A DNA stretch of 33,016 bases from contig NZ_JBBEOI010000018.1 in the NCBI RefSeq assembly GCF_037860755.1, positions 1 to 33,016 on the forward strand, written 5' to 3'. Shown here piece after piece: positions 7,946 to 14,678 of the stretch; position 1 is the first letter of the stretch, and each line of letters opens with the position of its first letter. The notes beneath the pieces are model-generated. The model saw nothing but the letters and a program-made list of their open reading frames with translations, did not search any database and had not been told where the DNA came from. This DNA comes from Aquipuribacter hungaricus (GTDB lineage Bacteria; Actinomycetota; Actinomycetes; Actinomycetales; JBBAYJ01). Position numbers and translations under genes: made by a program.

Positions 7946-8422
7946 TCACGGCCTTGCGTTGCCGTCCGGCGTCCCCGTCGCCGAGACGACCCTGGCCGCC
8001 CGCAGCTTGACCAACTCCCGCTGAGTCCGGGCGCGCCTCGCCGCGTCCTCTTGGGCGATCTTCCGTGCAGCCGCTTGCGCTTCCTTCGCCGCGTCCTCAG
8101 CCGCTAGGAGGGCCGCAGCCTCCCGCTTAGCTACCTGCCTATCGAATTCTGCGGCCTCCTCCGCCCGCCAACCGGCGCGAAGAGCCTCCCGACGCGCCGG
8201 GTCGTGCTCCGCCTTCATGGCGCGGGCGCGAGCACGCTGCCGGGGCTGGTTGCGGTACACGAGCCACTTGCAAACGGCCAGGCCGACCAACAACGCGCCA
8301 ACCACGGCTACACCGGCTGGCCCGGTCGCGTCGTAGAACAAGACGAAAGGCAGCATGAGCAGCATGAAACCGATGTAGGCGACAACGGCGATCAGCAATA
8401 CACCCACCAGGGCAAGAATCAA
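7946..8422 (-). CDS. Membrane-anchored coiled-coil protein
   Basis: About 158 residues. Two hydrophobic helices (about 1-24 and 33-52) are followed by a basic, then strongly charged Ala/Glu/Arg-rich region (60-150, e.g. REALRAGWRAEEAAEFDRQ and AAEDAAKEAQAAARK) that should form a long helix or coiled coil. Function unknown; the layout suggests a membrane tether or scaffold. The start is unsettled: TTG at 8422 gives a full first helix, GTG at 8407 is an alternative, and TACAAT (8427-8422) may be the -10. The upstream DNA is notably AT-rich for this window, hinting at foreign origin. Confidence 0.65.
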   Translation of the reverse strand: MILALVGVLLIAVVAYIGFMLLMLPFVLFYDATGPAGVAVVGALLVGLAVCKWLVYRNQPRQRARARAMKAEHDPARREALRAGWRAEEAAEFDRQVAKREAAALLAAEDAAKEAQAAARKIAQEDAARRARTQRELVKLRAARVVSATGTPDGNARP

Positions 8423-8522
8423 TTGTATGATGTCGACGCACCCTTCAGTAGTGGTCCTTTGAACTGTATGGAGCTATGCGGGGCAGGACTGCAGCCCGCG
8501 TCACTTGCAGGCGCCGCGCCTC

Positions 8523-8759
8523 TTAGGGGTTCTCGGAGAGGTAGTCGACGGCGTCAGACGCCATCTGCTCCGCGTCAGCCGCGCACTGCTCGGGATCTGT
8601 GTACTGCTCCGGGTGGTCGGAGTTCCACTGACGACAGGACTCTAAATACGAGGAGCCGCTGCTTCCGGTGCTTGCGTTACCTGTACTTCCACTGTCGCCG
8701 CACCCGCTGCTGACTCCGATCAGCAGCATGAGCAAAATGGCGTAGAAGGCGTTCTTCAC
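8523..8759 (-). CDS. Small secreted lipoprotein, unknown function
   Basis: A 78-residue protein with an N-terminal signal (KNAFYAILLMLLIGVSSGC) ending in a lipobox-like SSGC, so Cys20 is the probable lipidated residue. A Ser/Gly-rich linker leads to a mature domain with two further Cys residues (YLESCRQWNSD and DPEQCAADAEQM) that may form a disulfide. The GTG start has GGAG five bases upstream. Small two-cysteine lipoproteins of this type are common in actinobacteria without assigned function. It is followed by the coiled-coil gene on the same strand about 100 bases on. Confidence 0.72.
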   Translation of the reverse strand: MKNAFYAILLMLLIGVSSGCGDSGSTGNASTGSSGSSYLESCRQWNSDHPEQYTDPEQCAADAEQMASDAVDYLSENP

Positions 8760-8997
8760 GAGGCTCCGTCTTTGTGGTAGTAAAAGGTCGCTCCGGATGT
8801 CGACTACTCGAGCCCGTTCTGGAGTGCTGGCGGCGCCTCCTCACCCGATCGCCGGTACGCGGGCACATCCGGCTCCCGCCCAATCGCTGGTTGCTATGCG
8901 CTGGGTGACCATTCCGAGCCGTAGGGGACGCCGCGGGCACGGCCACGCCTGGTCGTCCCCTGGGCATCCACAACCGGTGACGAGCGCTGCTTCGGCG

Positions 8998-9017
8998 TGT
9001 AGCACTTGTGCAACACT
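8998..9017 (+). promoter_or_regulatory. Putative operator/promoter of the toxin-antitoxin pair
   Basis: TGTAGCAC-TT-GTGCAACA (8998-9015) is an imperfect inverted repeat overlapping a possible -10 (AACACT, 9012-9017), six bases before the antitoxin GTG. Antitoxins of the Phd/VapB class usually repress their own operon by binding such palindromes; binding here is inferred. Confidence 0.5.
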
Positions 9018-9023
9018 GGGCCT

Positions 9024-9275
9024 GTGACCACGATCGGACTGCGCGAGCTGCGCCAGCAGGCCTCCGAGCTGCTGCGACGCGTCGAGGGCGGTGAGCAGGT
9101 GCTCATCACTGTTGCCGGTCGACCGAGCGCCCGCCTCGTGCCGGTGAGCCCGCGAGCCTGGCGCTCCTGGACCGACGTCGCCGACCTCTTCGACGGGCCC
9201 GCCGATCTGCAGTGGGACACCGATCGGAACCGTCTCGATGACGACCTGCGCGATCCTTGGCACCCCACCCAGTGA
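9024..9275 (+). CDS. Phd/YefM-type antitoxin
   Basis: An 83-residue antitoxin. The N-terminal Phd fold is visible in MTTIGLRELRQQASELLRR and GEQVLITVAGRPSARLVP (about residues 25-42). A short linker and an acidic Asp/Trp-rich tail (about 50-83, LFDGPADLQWDTDRNRLDDD) should wrap and block the toxin. The GTG at 9024 gives the standard family start. The gene overlaps the downstream toxin in a GTGA arrangement, so translation is coupled. Likely autoregulated through the palindrome just upstream. Confidence 0.88.
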   Translation: MTTIGLRELRQQASELLRRVEGGEQVLITVAGRPSARLVPVSPRAWRSWTDVADLFDGPADLQWDTDRNRLDDDLRDPWHPTQ

Positions 9276-9652
9276 GAGCGCTGCTCGACACCTCCGTCGT
9301 CATCGCCGCCGACGTCCAGCCGCTGGAGGGCGAGCTGGCCGTCAGTGCCGTCACGTTGTCCGAGCTGCACTTCGGCGTCCTGGTCGCCACCGATCCTGCC
9401 GTGCGTGCCGAGCGGCTGCGCCGACTGTCGCGGTTGCAGCAGAGCTTCGACGCGCTGCCGGTCGATGAGGCGGTGGCCGCCAGCTACGGCCGTCTGGCCG
9501 CTGCGGTGGTTGCCGCAGGCCGTCAGCCCCGAGCGCGGACGATGGACCTGCTCATCGCAGCGACGGCTCACGCCCACGACGCACGGCTCTACACCCGCAA
9601 CGCTGCTGACCTCCGTGGCCTTGAGGTCCTTCTCGAGGTCGTCAGCGTCTGA
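9272..9652 (+). CDS. VapC-type PIN-domain ribonuclease toxin
   Basis: A 126-residue PIN-domain protein. Acidic residues expected to hold the catalytic metal are Asp6 (RALLDTSV), Glu31 (VTLSELHFGV), Asp92 (TMDLLIAATA) and Asp113 (TRNAADL). VapC toxins cleave RNA, often tRNA or rRNA, when freed from the antitoxin. The GTG at 9272 overlaps the antitoxin stop and gives the typical start; the longer opening at 9257 was rejected. It is the only clear toxin-antitoxin pair in the window and sits among the small cargo genes, where it could stabilise the region. Confidence 0.9.
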   Translation: MRALLDTSVVIAADVQPLEGELAVSAVTLSELHFGVLVATDPAVRAERLRRLSRLQQSFDALPVDEAVAASYGRLAAAVVAAGRQPRARTMDLLIAATAHAHDARLYTRNAADLRGLEVLLEVVSV

Positions 9653-9766
9653 ATTAGCGGCGCCTCTTGCGCCGGTAGCCGGCTGTGCTCTTGGCCAGTG
9701 GCCGATCGGCGACTGGGAGGCGCAGTGCTCGCGAGCCACGCCCCGTTTGAGCGTCGGAGCCGCCTA

Positions 9767-10117
9767 CTACTCCGGGTCTCGACCATTCGCCTTGGAACGG
9801 CGATGCCTCAACCTGCGACGCAGCTGCGCCTTGAACCTGCGCTGCGCCCGCTCGATCGCGACAAACTGCGGGTCGTTGGCGATTTCGAAGTACCCGTTCT
9901 CGGCAGGGTCGTTTCCCCCGTCGGAGTCAACCAGCCGAGCTAGCTCTTCACGCAGCGGCGGGCCGCCGGGCAGCTGGGCGGCCCAACTGGCCTTCGGCGA
10001 CGGGGCGTCCACGACGAGATCATGGGGCACCGCTGGCGGCCTTTTGCCCGAGTGGCGAGATGTCACCCATCGGCTGCCTGAGCGCATGGCGACGAGGCGC
10101 CGCAGGGTCGCTGACAC
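9767..10117 (-). CDS. Hypothetical small protein
   Basis: An open frame of up to 116 residues. The credible core starts near the GTG at 10030: an acidic middle (ELARLVDSDGGNDPAENGYF) and a very basic C-terminus (AQRRFKAQLRRRLRHRRSKA) predicted helical. No family recognised; the basic helix suggests nucleic-acid or membrane contact. There is no clear ribosome site for either the 10117 or the 10030 start. Codon use in the core is protein-like, but this is one of the less certain genes. Confidence 0.45.
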   Translation of the reverse strand: MSATLRRLVAMRSGSRWVTSRHSGKRPPAVPHDLVVDAPSPKASWAAQLPGGPPLREELARLVDSDGGNDPAENGYFEIANDPQFVAIERAQRRFKAQLRRRLRHRRSKANGRDPE

Positions 10118-10138
10118 GGAATCTGTCGAACGGCCCCC

Positions 10139-10231
10139 GGTAGAGGACCGCCTGCCGGCGACGGGGCGGCGGTGAGCGGCGTCCCGCAGTGACCTCGTCC
10201 GGTCGTCCCGCAGGGGATCCCGCGTGGGACG
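10139..10231 (+). repeat. Two-module intergenic repeat, copy 2 (forward)
   Basis: Module 1 (10139-10164) begins GGTAGAGGACCGCC and ends CCGGCGACGG; module 2 (10204-10231) is CGTCCCGCAGGGGATCCC followed by GCGTGGGACG. The module 2 arms CGTCCC and GGGACG pair around a central GGATCC. It lies just past the 3' end of the 10266-10559 gene. Confidence 0.72.
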
Positions 10232-10265
10232 GCCAGGTGCCTACGCCACTGACGCCTCAGATGGC

Positions 10266-10559
10266 CTACTCAGCGGGCCAACGTGCGAGCGTCGCTGCGA
10301 CACCTGCCTCCACCTGACTCCTCGAGGGCGGGTCGGTTTCGAACCACTGCCCGAAGGCTGCGGCGATGCTGTCCAGCCGTGTCGCATCCACAGCGGCTAG
10401 CACGACGGGCGTCACCTGAACCCCCAACGCGAGTCGGACCGCTTCACAGCACTCCTGCGGCGAGGCGTCGGCGACCGGCACCGGCGGGCAGACGGCAGCG
10501 GCGAAGGACTCGCCCATCGCGATCGCGAAATCCGCGCGATCCTGCTCCGACCAACGCAT
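10266..10559 (-). CDS. Hypothetical small soluble protein
   Basis: A 97-residue acidic, mostly helical protein without membrane segments. Visible segments include MRWSEQDRADFAIAMGESF, an ASPQECCEAVRLAL helix, and a C-terminal GVAATLARWPAE. I do not recognise it. The ATG has one of the best Shine-Dalgarno sequences in the window (GAGGAGAG, about four bases upstream), so it is a leadered gene unlike many neighbours. It is bracketed by repeat copies at 10139-10231 and 10658-10678, a one-gene unit. Confidence 0.65.
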   Translation of the reverse strand: MRWSEQDRADFAIAMGESFAAAVCPPVPVADASPQECCEAVRLALGVQVTPVVLAAVDATRLDSIAAAFGQWFETDPPSRSQVEAGVAATLARWPAE

Positions 10560-10657
10560 GAGCTCTCCTCGTCAACCGGCGACGAGGGGCGGTCGTCACC
10601 GAAGTCGGACGGCTCATCGTCTCACTCGATCACGGGTCACCGTGAGTCCCAGACACC

Positions 10658-10678
10658 GACCCGCTACCGGCGACGGGG
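10658..10678 (+). repeat. Module 1 repeat copy overlapping a gene 3' end
   Basis: GACCCGCTACCGGCGACGGG is nearly identical to module 1 at 13150-13168. The CTA at 10664-10666 is the TAG stop of the minus-strand gene 10664-11200, so the repeat encodes the end of that protein (Arg-Arg-Arg-stop). No module 2 was found close by. Confidence 0.65.
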
Positions 10679-11200
10679 AATGAGGGCTGGAGCGGCGACT
10701 GCGGCCAGCGCGGCTTCGACCCGCTGATGTTGCTCGGGCAGGAGATGCGCGCGGACGCTGGACAGGGTGCCTGCGGAAGTGAACAGCTCACCGAACAGGC
10801 CGCCGCCCTGCAGGCACAGATAGCTCGCGTGGGGCGCGATCGTCAGGAGCAACCCCCACTGGGTGGGATCGGAGTCGTTGACGACGACTGCCTGGAAGGG
10901 GTTCCGATGCACAGTCGTCAAGAGGCTGGGCCGGTTGAGCCGGTGCAGCGTGAAGGCGGCCTCTCGTGCAGCGGGCGGAAGCGGGCCGGTGCGGCCGAGG
11001 AGATCGGCGACGACCTGGGTGGCGTCGGGCCGCAGGGTGGCGAGGACCGTCCGGTAGAAGGCGTCGACCTCGGACGCGGCCGGGGCGGCGTACTCAGGGA
11101 CTGCGCTGGTGTCGAGATCCACCACGTAGGTCCGCCGGCGGCGCCACCTCATCGCGTGGCCGGCCCGGGCGGGCCGGCGGTGGGGCGGGTTGGGCTGCAC
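10664..11200 (-). CDS. Hypothetical soluble protein
   Basis: A 178-residue alpha/beta protein of unknown family. After a basic N-terminus (PPHRRPARAGHAMRWRRRR) come YVVDLDTSAVPEY, a long helical stretch (SEVDAFYRTVLATLRPDA) and a strand-rich core (FQAVVVNDSDPTQWGLLL then YLCLQGGGLFGELF). No catalytic signature is evident. The GTG at 11200 has GAAGGA four bases upstream; ATG at 11152 is a weaker alternative. The stop codon lies inside a module 1 repeat. Confidence 0.65.
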   Translation of the reverse strand: MQPNPPHRRPARAGHAMRWRRRRTYVVDLDTSAVPEYAAPAASEVDAFYRTVLATLRPDATQVVADLLGRTGPLPPAAREAAFTLHRLNRPSLLTTVHRNPFQAVVVNDSDPTQWGLLLTIAPHASYLCLQGGGLFGELFTSAGTLSSVRAHLLPEQHQRVEAALAAVAAPALIPRRR

Positions 11201-11341
11201 GGTCCTTCGTCCTGTCTCCCTATTCGGGGTGGTGCGTTGTCGAGCCGGGCGTCGGACAACTGAGGAGCCCCGTGAGGCGGCCCCGATGCTGGCGTTCGCC
11301 CAGTCGGTCGCGGCCTTCGGGCGAACTGGTGGGAACCGGTG

Positions 11342-11794
11342 TCAGCCGCTCTGGAGCTGGTAGTACCTGCGGACCGAAGGAAGGAGGAACACCGCCCAGG
11401 CGACAGCCGGGAGGAGCAGGAGGAGAGCAACGAAGGGGTTGACTCGCAGGCCCCACATGTCGTTCACCACGAGGTGGTCCACAGCACCTGCTGCGACGAA
11501 CAGGGGTAGGACCACCCAGGCCATGACTCGAGCTCGCCATCGCTGACGCCAGAGGGCGACTGCGCCACTCAGGGCCCCGAGGCCCAGGCCCAGTACGCCG
11601 ATGCCGTAGGGAAGCGCCTGCCACTGCAGACCAGGGTCGCCGGTCACCAAGCTGCTCACGACGGTCGTCAGGTAGACGATCCCGGTCAACGTCGTCCCTA
11701 CGCCAAGCAGGACAAGCACCGCGAACGGGAACCACAGCACATCGGGAGGACGCACCGAAGTTCGTCGGACGGCTTCGTGGGTGCTGGCGCGCAT
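11342..11794 (-). CDS. Four-helix membrane protein, unknown function
   Basis: A 150-residue integral membrane protein with four hydrophobic segments: about 17-48, 57-80, 89-108 and 119-139. Short loops and a Tyr/Arg C-terminus (RRYYQLQSG) complete it. No family recognised. The ATG at 11794 is preceded by GACGAT (11806-11801) and a six-base spacer, the leaderless layout; the longer opening to 11968 runs into a repeat copy and was rejected. Single-gene unit between the 11200 gene and the repeat at 11898-11994. Confidence 0.68.
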   Translation of the reverse strand: MRASTHEAVRRTSVRPPDVLWFPFAVLVLLGVGTTLTGIVYLTTVVSSLVTGDPGLQWQALPYGIGVLGLGLGALSGAVALWRQRWRARVMAWVVLPLFVAAGAVDHLVVNDMWGLRVNPFVALLLLLPAVAWAVFLLPSVRRYYQLQSG

Positions 11795-11897
11795 GGACTG
11801 ATCGTCCCGCTCTGGTGAGCAACAGGGGGCCAACTGCGCGAGGACGCCCCGATGGCCGATCGCCGGAGGCCAACTTGCAGCGCTCAGACGGCCGTTT

Positions 11898-11994
11898 CGA
11901 TAGACGACCGTCCACCGGCGACGGACAGAAGCTGGGGCGCCCTGCCCACGACCGAGCCTCGCCGTCACCCGGGGATCCTCAGCCGGGACTCGTC
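11898..11994 (+). repeat. Two-module intergenic repeat, copy 3 (forward)
   Basis: Module 1 (11898-11928) includes GACGACCGTCCACCGGCGAC; module 2 (11961-11994) includes CCCGGGGATCCTCAGCCGGG then ACTCGTC. It lies 50 bases beyond the stop of the PH-domain gene and upstream of the four-helix membrane protein. Confidence 0.72.
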
Positions 11995-12043
11995 AGGTGA
12001 CCCAGCCCCGTCCGTTGCCCCCAGCAACGATCCGGCGACCTAG

Positions 12044-12592
12044 TCAGGCCGCTGGACCCCCGGTTGCCAGCGAAGCCAGGACGTAAGCCGCCCATGAGAG
12101 CCAGAGAAGCACTTCGTACCACTCCGGCCGGCGTAGGCGGCGCCTGATCTGAGCACTGGAGCCAGCGGGGTCTCCGTCGAGGAACGAGACCGGGAGCAGG
12201 GCTCGTTCAACGGGCGGCCCGGCGAACTTCTGCTCCTCCAGCCCCCAGGCGTACAAGTTCCCGGTGCTAGTCCGGATTTTCAGCCAGCCGGCCGCACCGC
12301 TGACGAGCCCCACGTAGGCGGCCCGCGGGACGACGGTGTCGGTCAAGACGTTGCGAACAACCAGGCGGTCGTGCGCGGCTTCGACGCGGGGACGCGTGAG
12401 CAAGCTGAGGGCGAGGACGCTGATAGCGATCATCCAGAGGCCGTACTCCATCAGCGCCGCCGCGACTGTGTGCCGCGGGTAATCCGGGTCGGGTGCTCGA
12501 AGCATGAGCATGTCGAGACCGACCGCTAGAGCCAGCACGCCGAAGCTGATGAAGATGCCAGCCCCGAAGTTGGACCAACGGCGGAGAGTCAC
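12044..12592 (-). CDS. Membrane protein with bacterial PH domain
   Basis: About 182 residues. Two N-terminal transmembrane helices (about 12-30 and 45-65) are followed by a cytoplasmic domain resembling bacterial PH domains: HDRLVVRNVLTDTVVPRA, a YVGLVSG strand and WLKIRTSTGNLYAWGLEE. A basic segment and a final hydrophobic stretch (VLLWLSWAAYVLASLATG) follow. Such proteins are widespread in actinobacteria without a firm role. The GTG at 12592 gives a compact N-terminus; the longer frame to 12700 is implausible. A short palindrome, CACACCAAGTGTG (12601-12613), lies immediately upstream and could be regulatory. Confidence 0.7.
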   Translation of the reverse strand: MTLRRWSNFGAGIFISFGVLALAVGLDMLMLRAPDPDYPRHTVAAALMEYGLWMIAISVLALSLLTRPRVEAAHDRLVVRNVLTDTVVPRAAYVGLVSGAAGWLKIRTSTGNLYAWGLEEQKFAGPPVERALLPVSFLDGDPAGSSAQIRRRLRRPEWYEVLLWLSWAAYVLASLATGGPAA

Positions 12593-12859
12593 GGGGGGCA
12601 CACACCAAGTGTGAGGGCTGCTCCGCCGCGGACGGACGAAATTCCCCCCGGTTCGCCAGTCCGGGCGCATGAGGCAGAGACGGCCCCCGCAAGGGACCAC
12701 GGACCAACTTTGGTCGGTGGCAACACCACAGGCTCCCGGTAGCCGACGGCCTTACAGCGCCTTGGCGGGCGACGAGCTGCACCCTCACATTCGCTACGGA
12801 CGCACTGGTGGCTCACGACCAGGGCATGCTTATTCGGAACCCGCTGAAGCTCGCCGGGG

Positions 12860-13030
12860 CTAGAGGCCGGCTAGAAATGCTGCGTTCCCGATCATCGTCA
12901 CGACAAAGGCCCATGCACCGTCTAGGACAAGGAAAGCAACCGCCTGGCAGAGCGCACACAGGGAAAAACCGGTGAGCACACGCAGCAGACTCGGTTTGCG
13001 GCGAAGCTTAGAAGCTGTCAAGCCAAACAC
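12860..13030 (-). CDS. Possible small two-helix membrane protein
   Basis: A 56-residue frame found by reading the minus strand: GTG at 13030, TAG at 12862-12860. It encodes a basic start (FGLTASKLRRKP) and two hydrophobic helices, one with CALCQAVAFLVL and one with AFVVTMIGNAAFLAGL. Basic-then-hydrophobic layout and even codon use suggest a real small protein. The frame stays open upstream to a TAG within the repeat copy at 13144 but has no earlier standard start; the upstream protein-like stretch may be a remnant of a longer gene. GGAGA abuts the GTG too closely for an ideal ribosome site. Confidence 0.35.
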   Translation of the reverse strand: MFGLTASKLRRKPSLLRVLTGFSLCALCQAVAFLVLDGAWAFVVTMIGNAAFLAGL

Positions 13031-13143
13031 TCTCCACGCGGCACGCCGACGCCATGGCCGGGGCAGGTCTGGTGGGCAAGGCGCAGCGGCCTCGGCGGAC
13101 GCGTCGAGTCTAGAGAGAGCCAGCCGGAGAGGGCTGTTGTTCA

Positions 13144-13252
13144 GGTAGCCGACCGTCTACCGGCGACGGACAGCGGCTGAGGAGCAGGTCGCGTGACACC
13201 GGCCCCGCCGTCCCGCAGGGGATCCCCAGCTGGCGATCCGTCAGCGGGACGG
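13144..13252 (+). repeat. Two-module intergenic repeat, copy 4 (forward, best preserved)
   Basis: Module 1 is GGTAGCCGACCGTCTACCGG then CGACGGACAG (13144-13173). Module 2 (13208-13252) starts CCGTCCCGCAGGGGATCCCC, continues AGCTGGCGATCC and ends GCGGGACGG. Outer arms CCGTCCCGC (13208-13216) and GCGGGACGG (13244-13252) pair perfectly over nine bases with a 27-base interior. It lies upstream of 12860-13030 and downstream of 13447-13938. Confidence 0.78.
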
Positions 13253-13343
13253 GGTGGCCACGTCCGCCGGCGGTTGTTTCGTGGCTCGCTCCGTCGCCGG
13301 GAGCCGGTCCGCTAATGGGACGGCCATCGTTTCCCGCGACGCT

Positions 13344-13397
13344 GCGGGCTGCGGGCTGCGGGCTGCGGGCTGCGGGCTGCGGGCCGCGGGCCGCGGG
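13344..13397. repeat. Seven-base tandem repeat
   Basis: Five GCGGGCT units are followed by two GCGGGCC units and a partial copy. It is non-coding as far as can be seen and lies between the repeat at 13144-13252 and the gene ending at 13447. The single-base change spreading to adjacent units suggests slippage. Confidence 0.9.
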
Positions 13398-13446
13398 TCA
13401 GGCGAGGGCCATGGGTCCGCGAGGGCCTGGTCGCGGTTATCGAGTC

Positions 13447-13938
13447 TTACAACGGCTCGCTGGCCACACGTTGCTGATGGCCCTGGCGTGCCCGCCGATG
13501 CGGGACCAATTGGAGTGGCAGAAGTACCGTGACAACGACGAGGACCGGCAGCATCAGTGCGGCGGCGAGGGCCAGGCCGCCGAGGGGGCTCTCCTCTTCG
13601 GCGCGAAGGAGGCTGGGATTTCCGGTGGCGTACCTGACACGGATCGCGTCACCAAGGGCGTGAGGCTGGTCACGGGGAACGTCGAGTGACACCGGTGCGG
13701 GCCAGATGGTGTCGTCCACGTAGCGCGCCTCGAGTAGCGGCACGCCTCGAGACCCCTCGGCTTCACCGATGACGACGACGTCGGCCGACTGTCCCTTGTA
13801 GTGGACTGCCACCTCCTGTGCAGCCATATCGAGCCCAACGGCGAACAGCACCGCAGACCCGACGAGGGCCAGCAGCAGCGTCTTCAGAGAGGCGGCCGAT
13901 CCCCGCACCGCACGCGTCACCCATGAAGCCTGGCTCAT
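13447..13938 (-). CDS. Two-helix membrane protein with external domain
   Basis: A 163-residue protein: transmembrane helix at about 19-39, an external mainly beta domain (about 40-120, VAVHYKGQSADVVVIGEAEG to HALGDAIRVRYATGN), a second helix (about 122-145) and a basic tail (PHRRARQGHQQR). The layout and the RVRYATGNP segment resemble DUF3592-type proteins, though this is a guess. The ATG at 13938 fits the topology, but no convincing ribosome site or -10 is visible. Single-gene unit between repeats at 13144 and 14136. Confidence 0.62.
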   Translation of the reverse strand: MSQASWVTRAVRGSAASLKTLLLALVGSAVLFAVGLDMAAQEVAVHYKGQSADVVVIGEAEGSRGVPLLEARYVDDTIWPAPVSLDVPRDQPHALGDAIRVRYATGNPSLLRAEEESPLGGLALAAALMLPVLVVVTVLLPLQLVPHRRARQGHQQRVASEPL

Positions 13939-14135
13939 GCCAGTGATGACGAGTGGCCGTGGTGGCCAGGTGACGACGGGAACACAAGACCATCCTGCTG
14001 CAGGGAACGTGTCGACGGGGGTGCGTTGAGGTGCGTTCGACCGACCGGCCTATGACCCTTCGAGCGCGTGCGCCAGCGCGGGCCTCGCTGCCGTGCTGGA
14101 GGACAGCAAGGGCCGTGCGGCAACGGATTTCAATT

Positions 14136-14227
14136 GGCGATCCCCTGGGGGATGGCCAGGCCCATCCGCCGGCAGCCCCACGGGCGGGGGCGCGGCTCAC
14201 CTGGTAGCCGGTCGTCTATCGGCTACC
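14136..14227 (-). repeat. Two-module intergenic repeat, copy 5 (reverse)
   Basis: Module 1 (14203-14227) is itself a hairpin: GGTAGCCG (14203-14210) pairs perfectly with CGGCTACC (14220-14227). Module 2 (14136-14157) is GGCGATCCCCTGGGGGATGG then CC, palindromic. It overlaps the end of the phosphatase gene: CTA at 14223-14225 is that gene's TAG stop. Confidence 0.75.
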
Positions 14228-14666
14228 GGTTCGTGGGTCCGGCGTTCGCGAAGCGGAACACCCACCGGCGCTGCCAGGGAGTCTCGACCGCTTTCGGGTC
14301 GTAGTTGCGGCGCACCCAGGCGACGGCGGCTGTCGGAGGGATGCCGTCAAGAACCGCTAGGCACGCCAAGGCGGTGCCCGTGCGTCCCCTTCCGCCGCCG
14401 CACGCCACCTCCACCCGTTCGGTGGACGCCCGGCGCCAGGCCTCTACGAGCGCCTCGCAAGCGTCGGCCTCGTTGGCCGGGACGCGGAAGTCGCGCCAGC
14501 GGACCCACCGCGAGGGCCATGGAGCCTGCGAGGGCTGCCGTGCCAGCAGGTAGAGCCCGAAATTCGGGACCGGACCGACCGGTGGGAGGCGCCGGAGGGC
14601 GCGTGCTCGGATCTTTCGACCTGACGGCAGGTGGACGACGTGGAGGTCGGAGCTCGACCAGGTCAC
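14223..14666 (-). CDS. Cys-based protein phosphatase (PTP/DSP fold)
   Basis: A 147-residue protein with the CX5R signature: Cys89 and Arg95 in VACGGGRGRTGTALA, followed by the usual helix. Asp59 in RWRDFRVPANEADAC is a candidate general acid. The residue before the catalytic Cys is Ala rather than the common His, a variant that may alter thiolate stability. Size and arrangement fit small actinobacterial dual-specificity phosphatases acting on phosphotyrosine or other phosphoesters. The GTG at 14666 is preceded by TAGCGT (14678-14673) and six bases, a strong leaderless promoter. The stop codon is supplied by a module 1 repeat. No cognate kinase is adjacent. Confidence 0.8.
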   Translation of the reverse strand: MTWSSSDLHVVHLPSGRKIRARALRRLPPVGPVPNFGLYLLARQPSQAPWPSRWVRWRDFRVPANEADACEALVEAWRRASTERVEVACGGGRGRTGTALACLAVLDGIPPTAAVAWVRRNYDPKAVETPWQRRWVFRFANAGPTNR

Positions 14667-14678
14667 GGCGTAACGCTA
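14664..14678 (-). promoter_or_regulatory. Leaderless promoter of the CX5R phosphatase
   Basis: TAGCGT (14678-14673 on the minus strand), six bases, then GTG (14666-14664). The same hexamer and spacing recur at 15252, 27929 and 28831. Confidence 0.62.

Larger units (their letters stand above)
13031..13446. other. Gene-poor interval with repeat copy and minisatellite
   Basis: No supported start-to-stop gene in 416 bases. It contains the best-preserved two-module repeat (13144-13252) and a seven-base tandem repeat (13344-13397). The part next to 13030 may be an upstream extension of the small membrane gene. Confidence 0.55.

Noticed and set aside
8844-8969. Possible degenerate repeat (GATCGCCGGTACGC and GGTCGTCCCCTGGGCATCC)
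   Set aside because: The modules are in opposite relative orientation and matches are weak, so it was not counted as a copy.
12737-12760. GGTAGCCGACGGCCTTAC, resembling module 1
   Set aside because: The match ends after about ten bases and no module 2 accompanies it.
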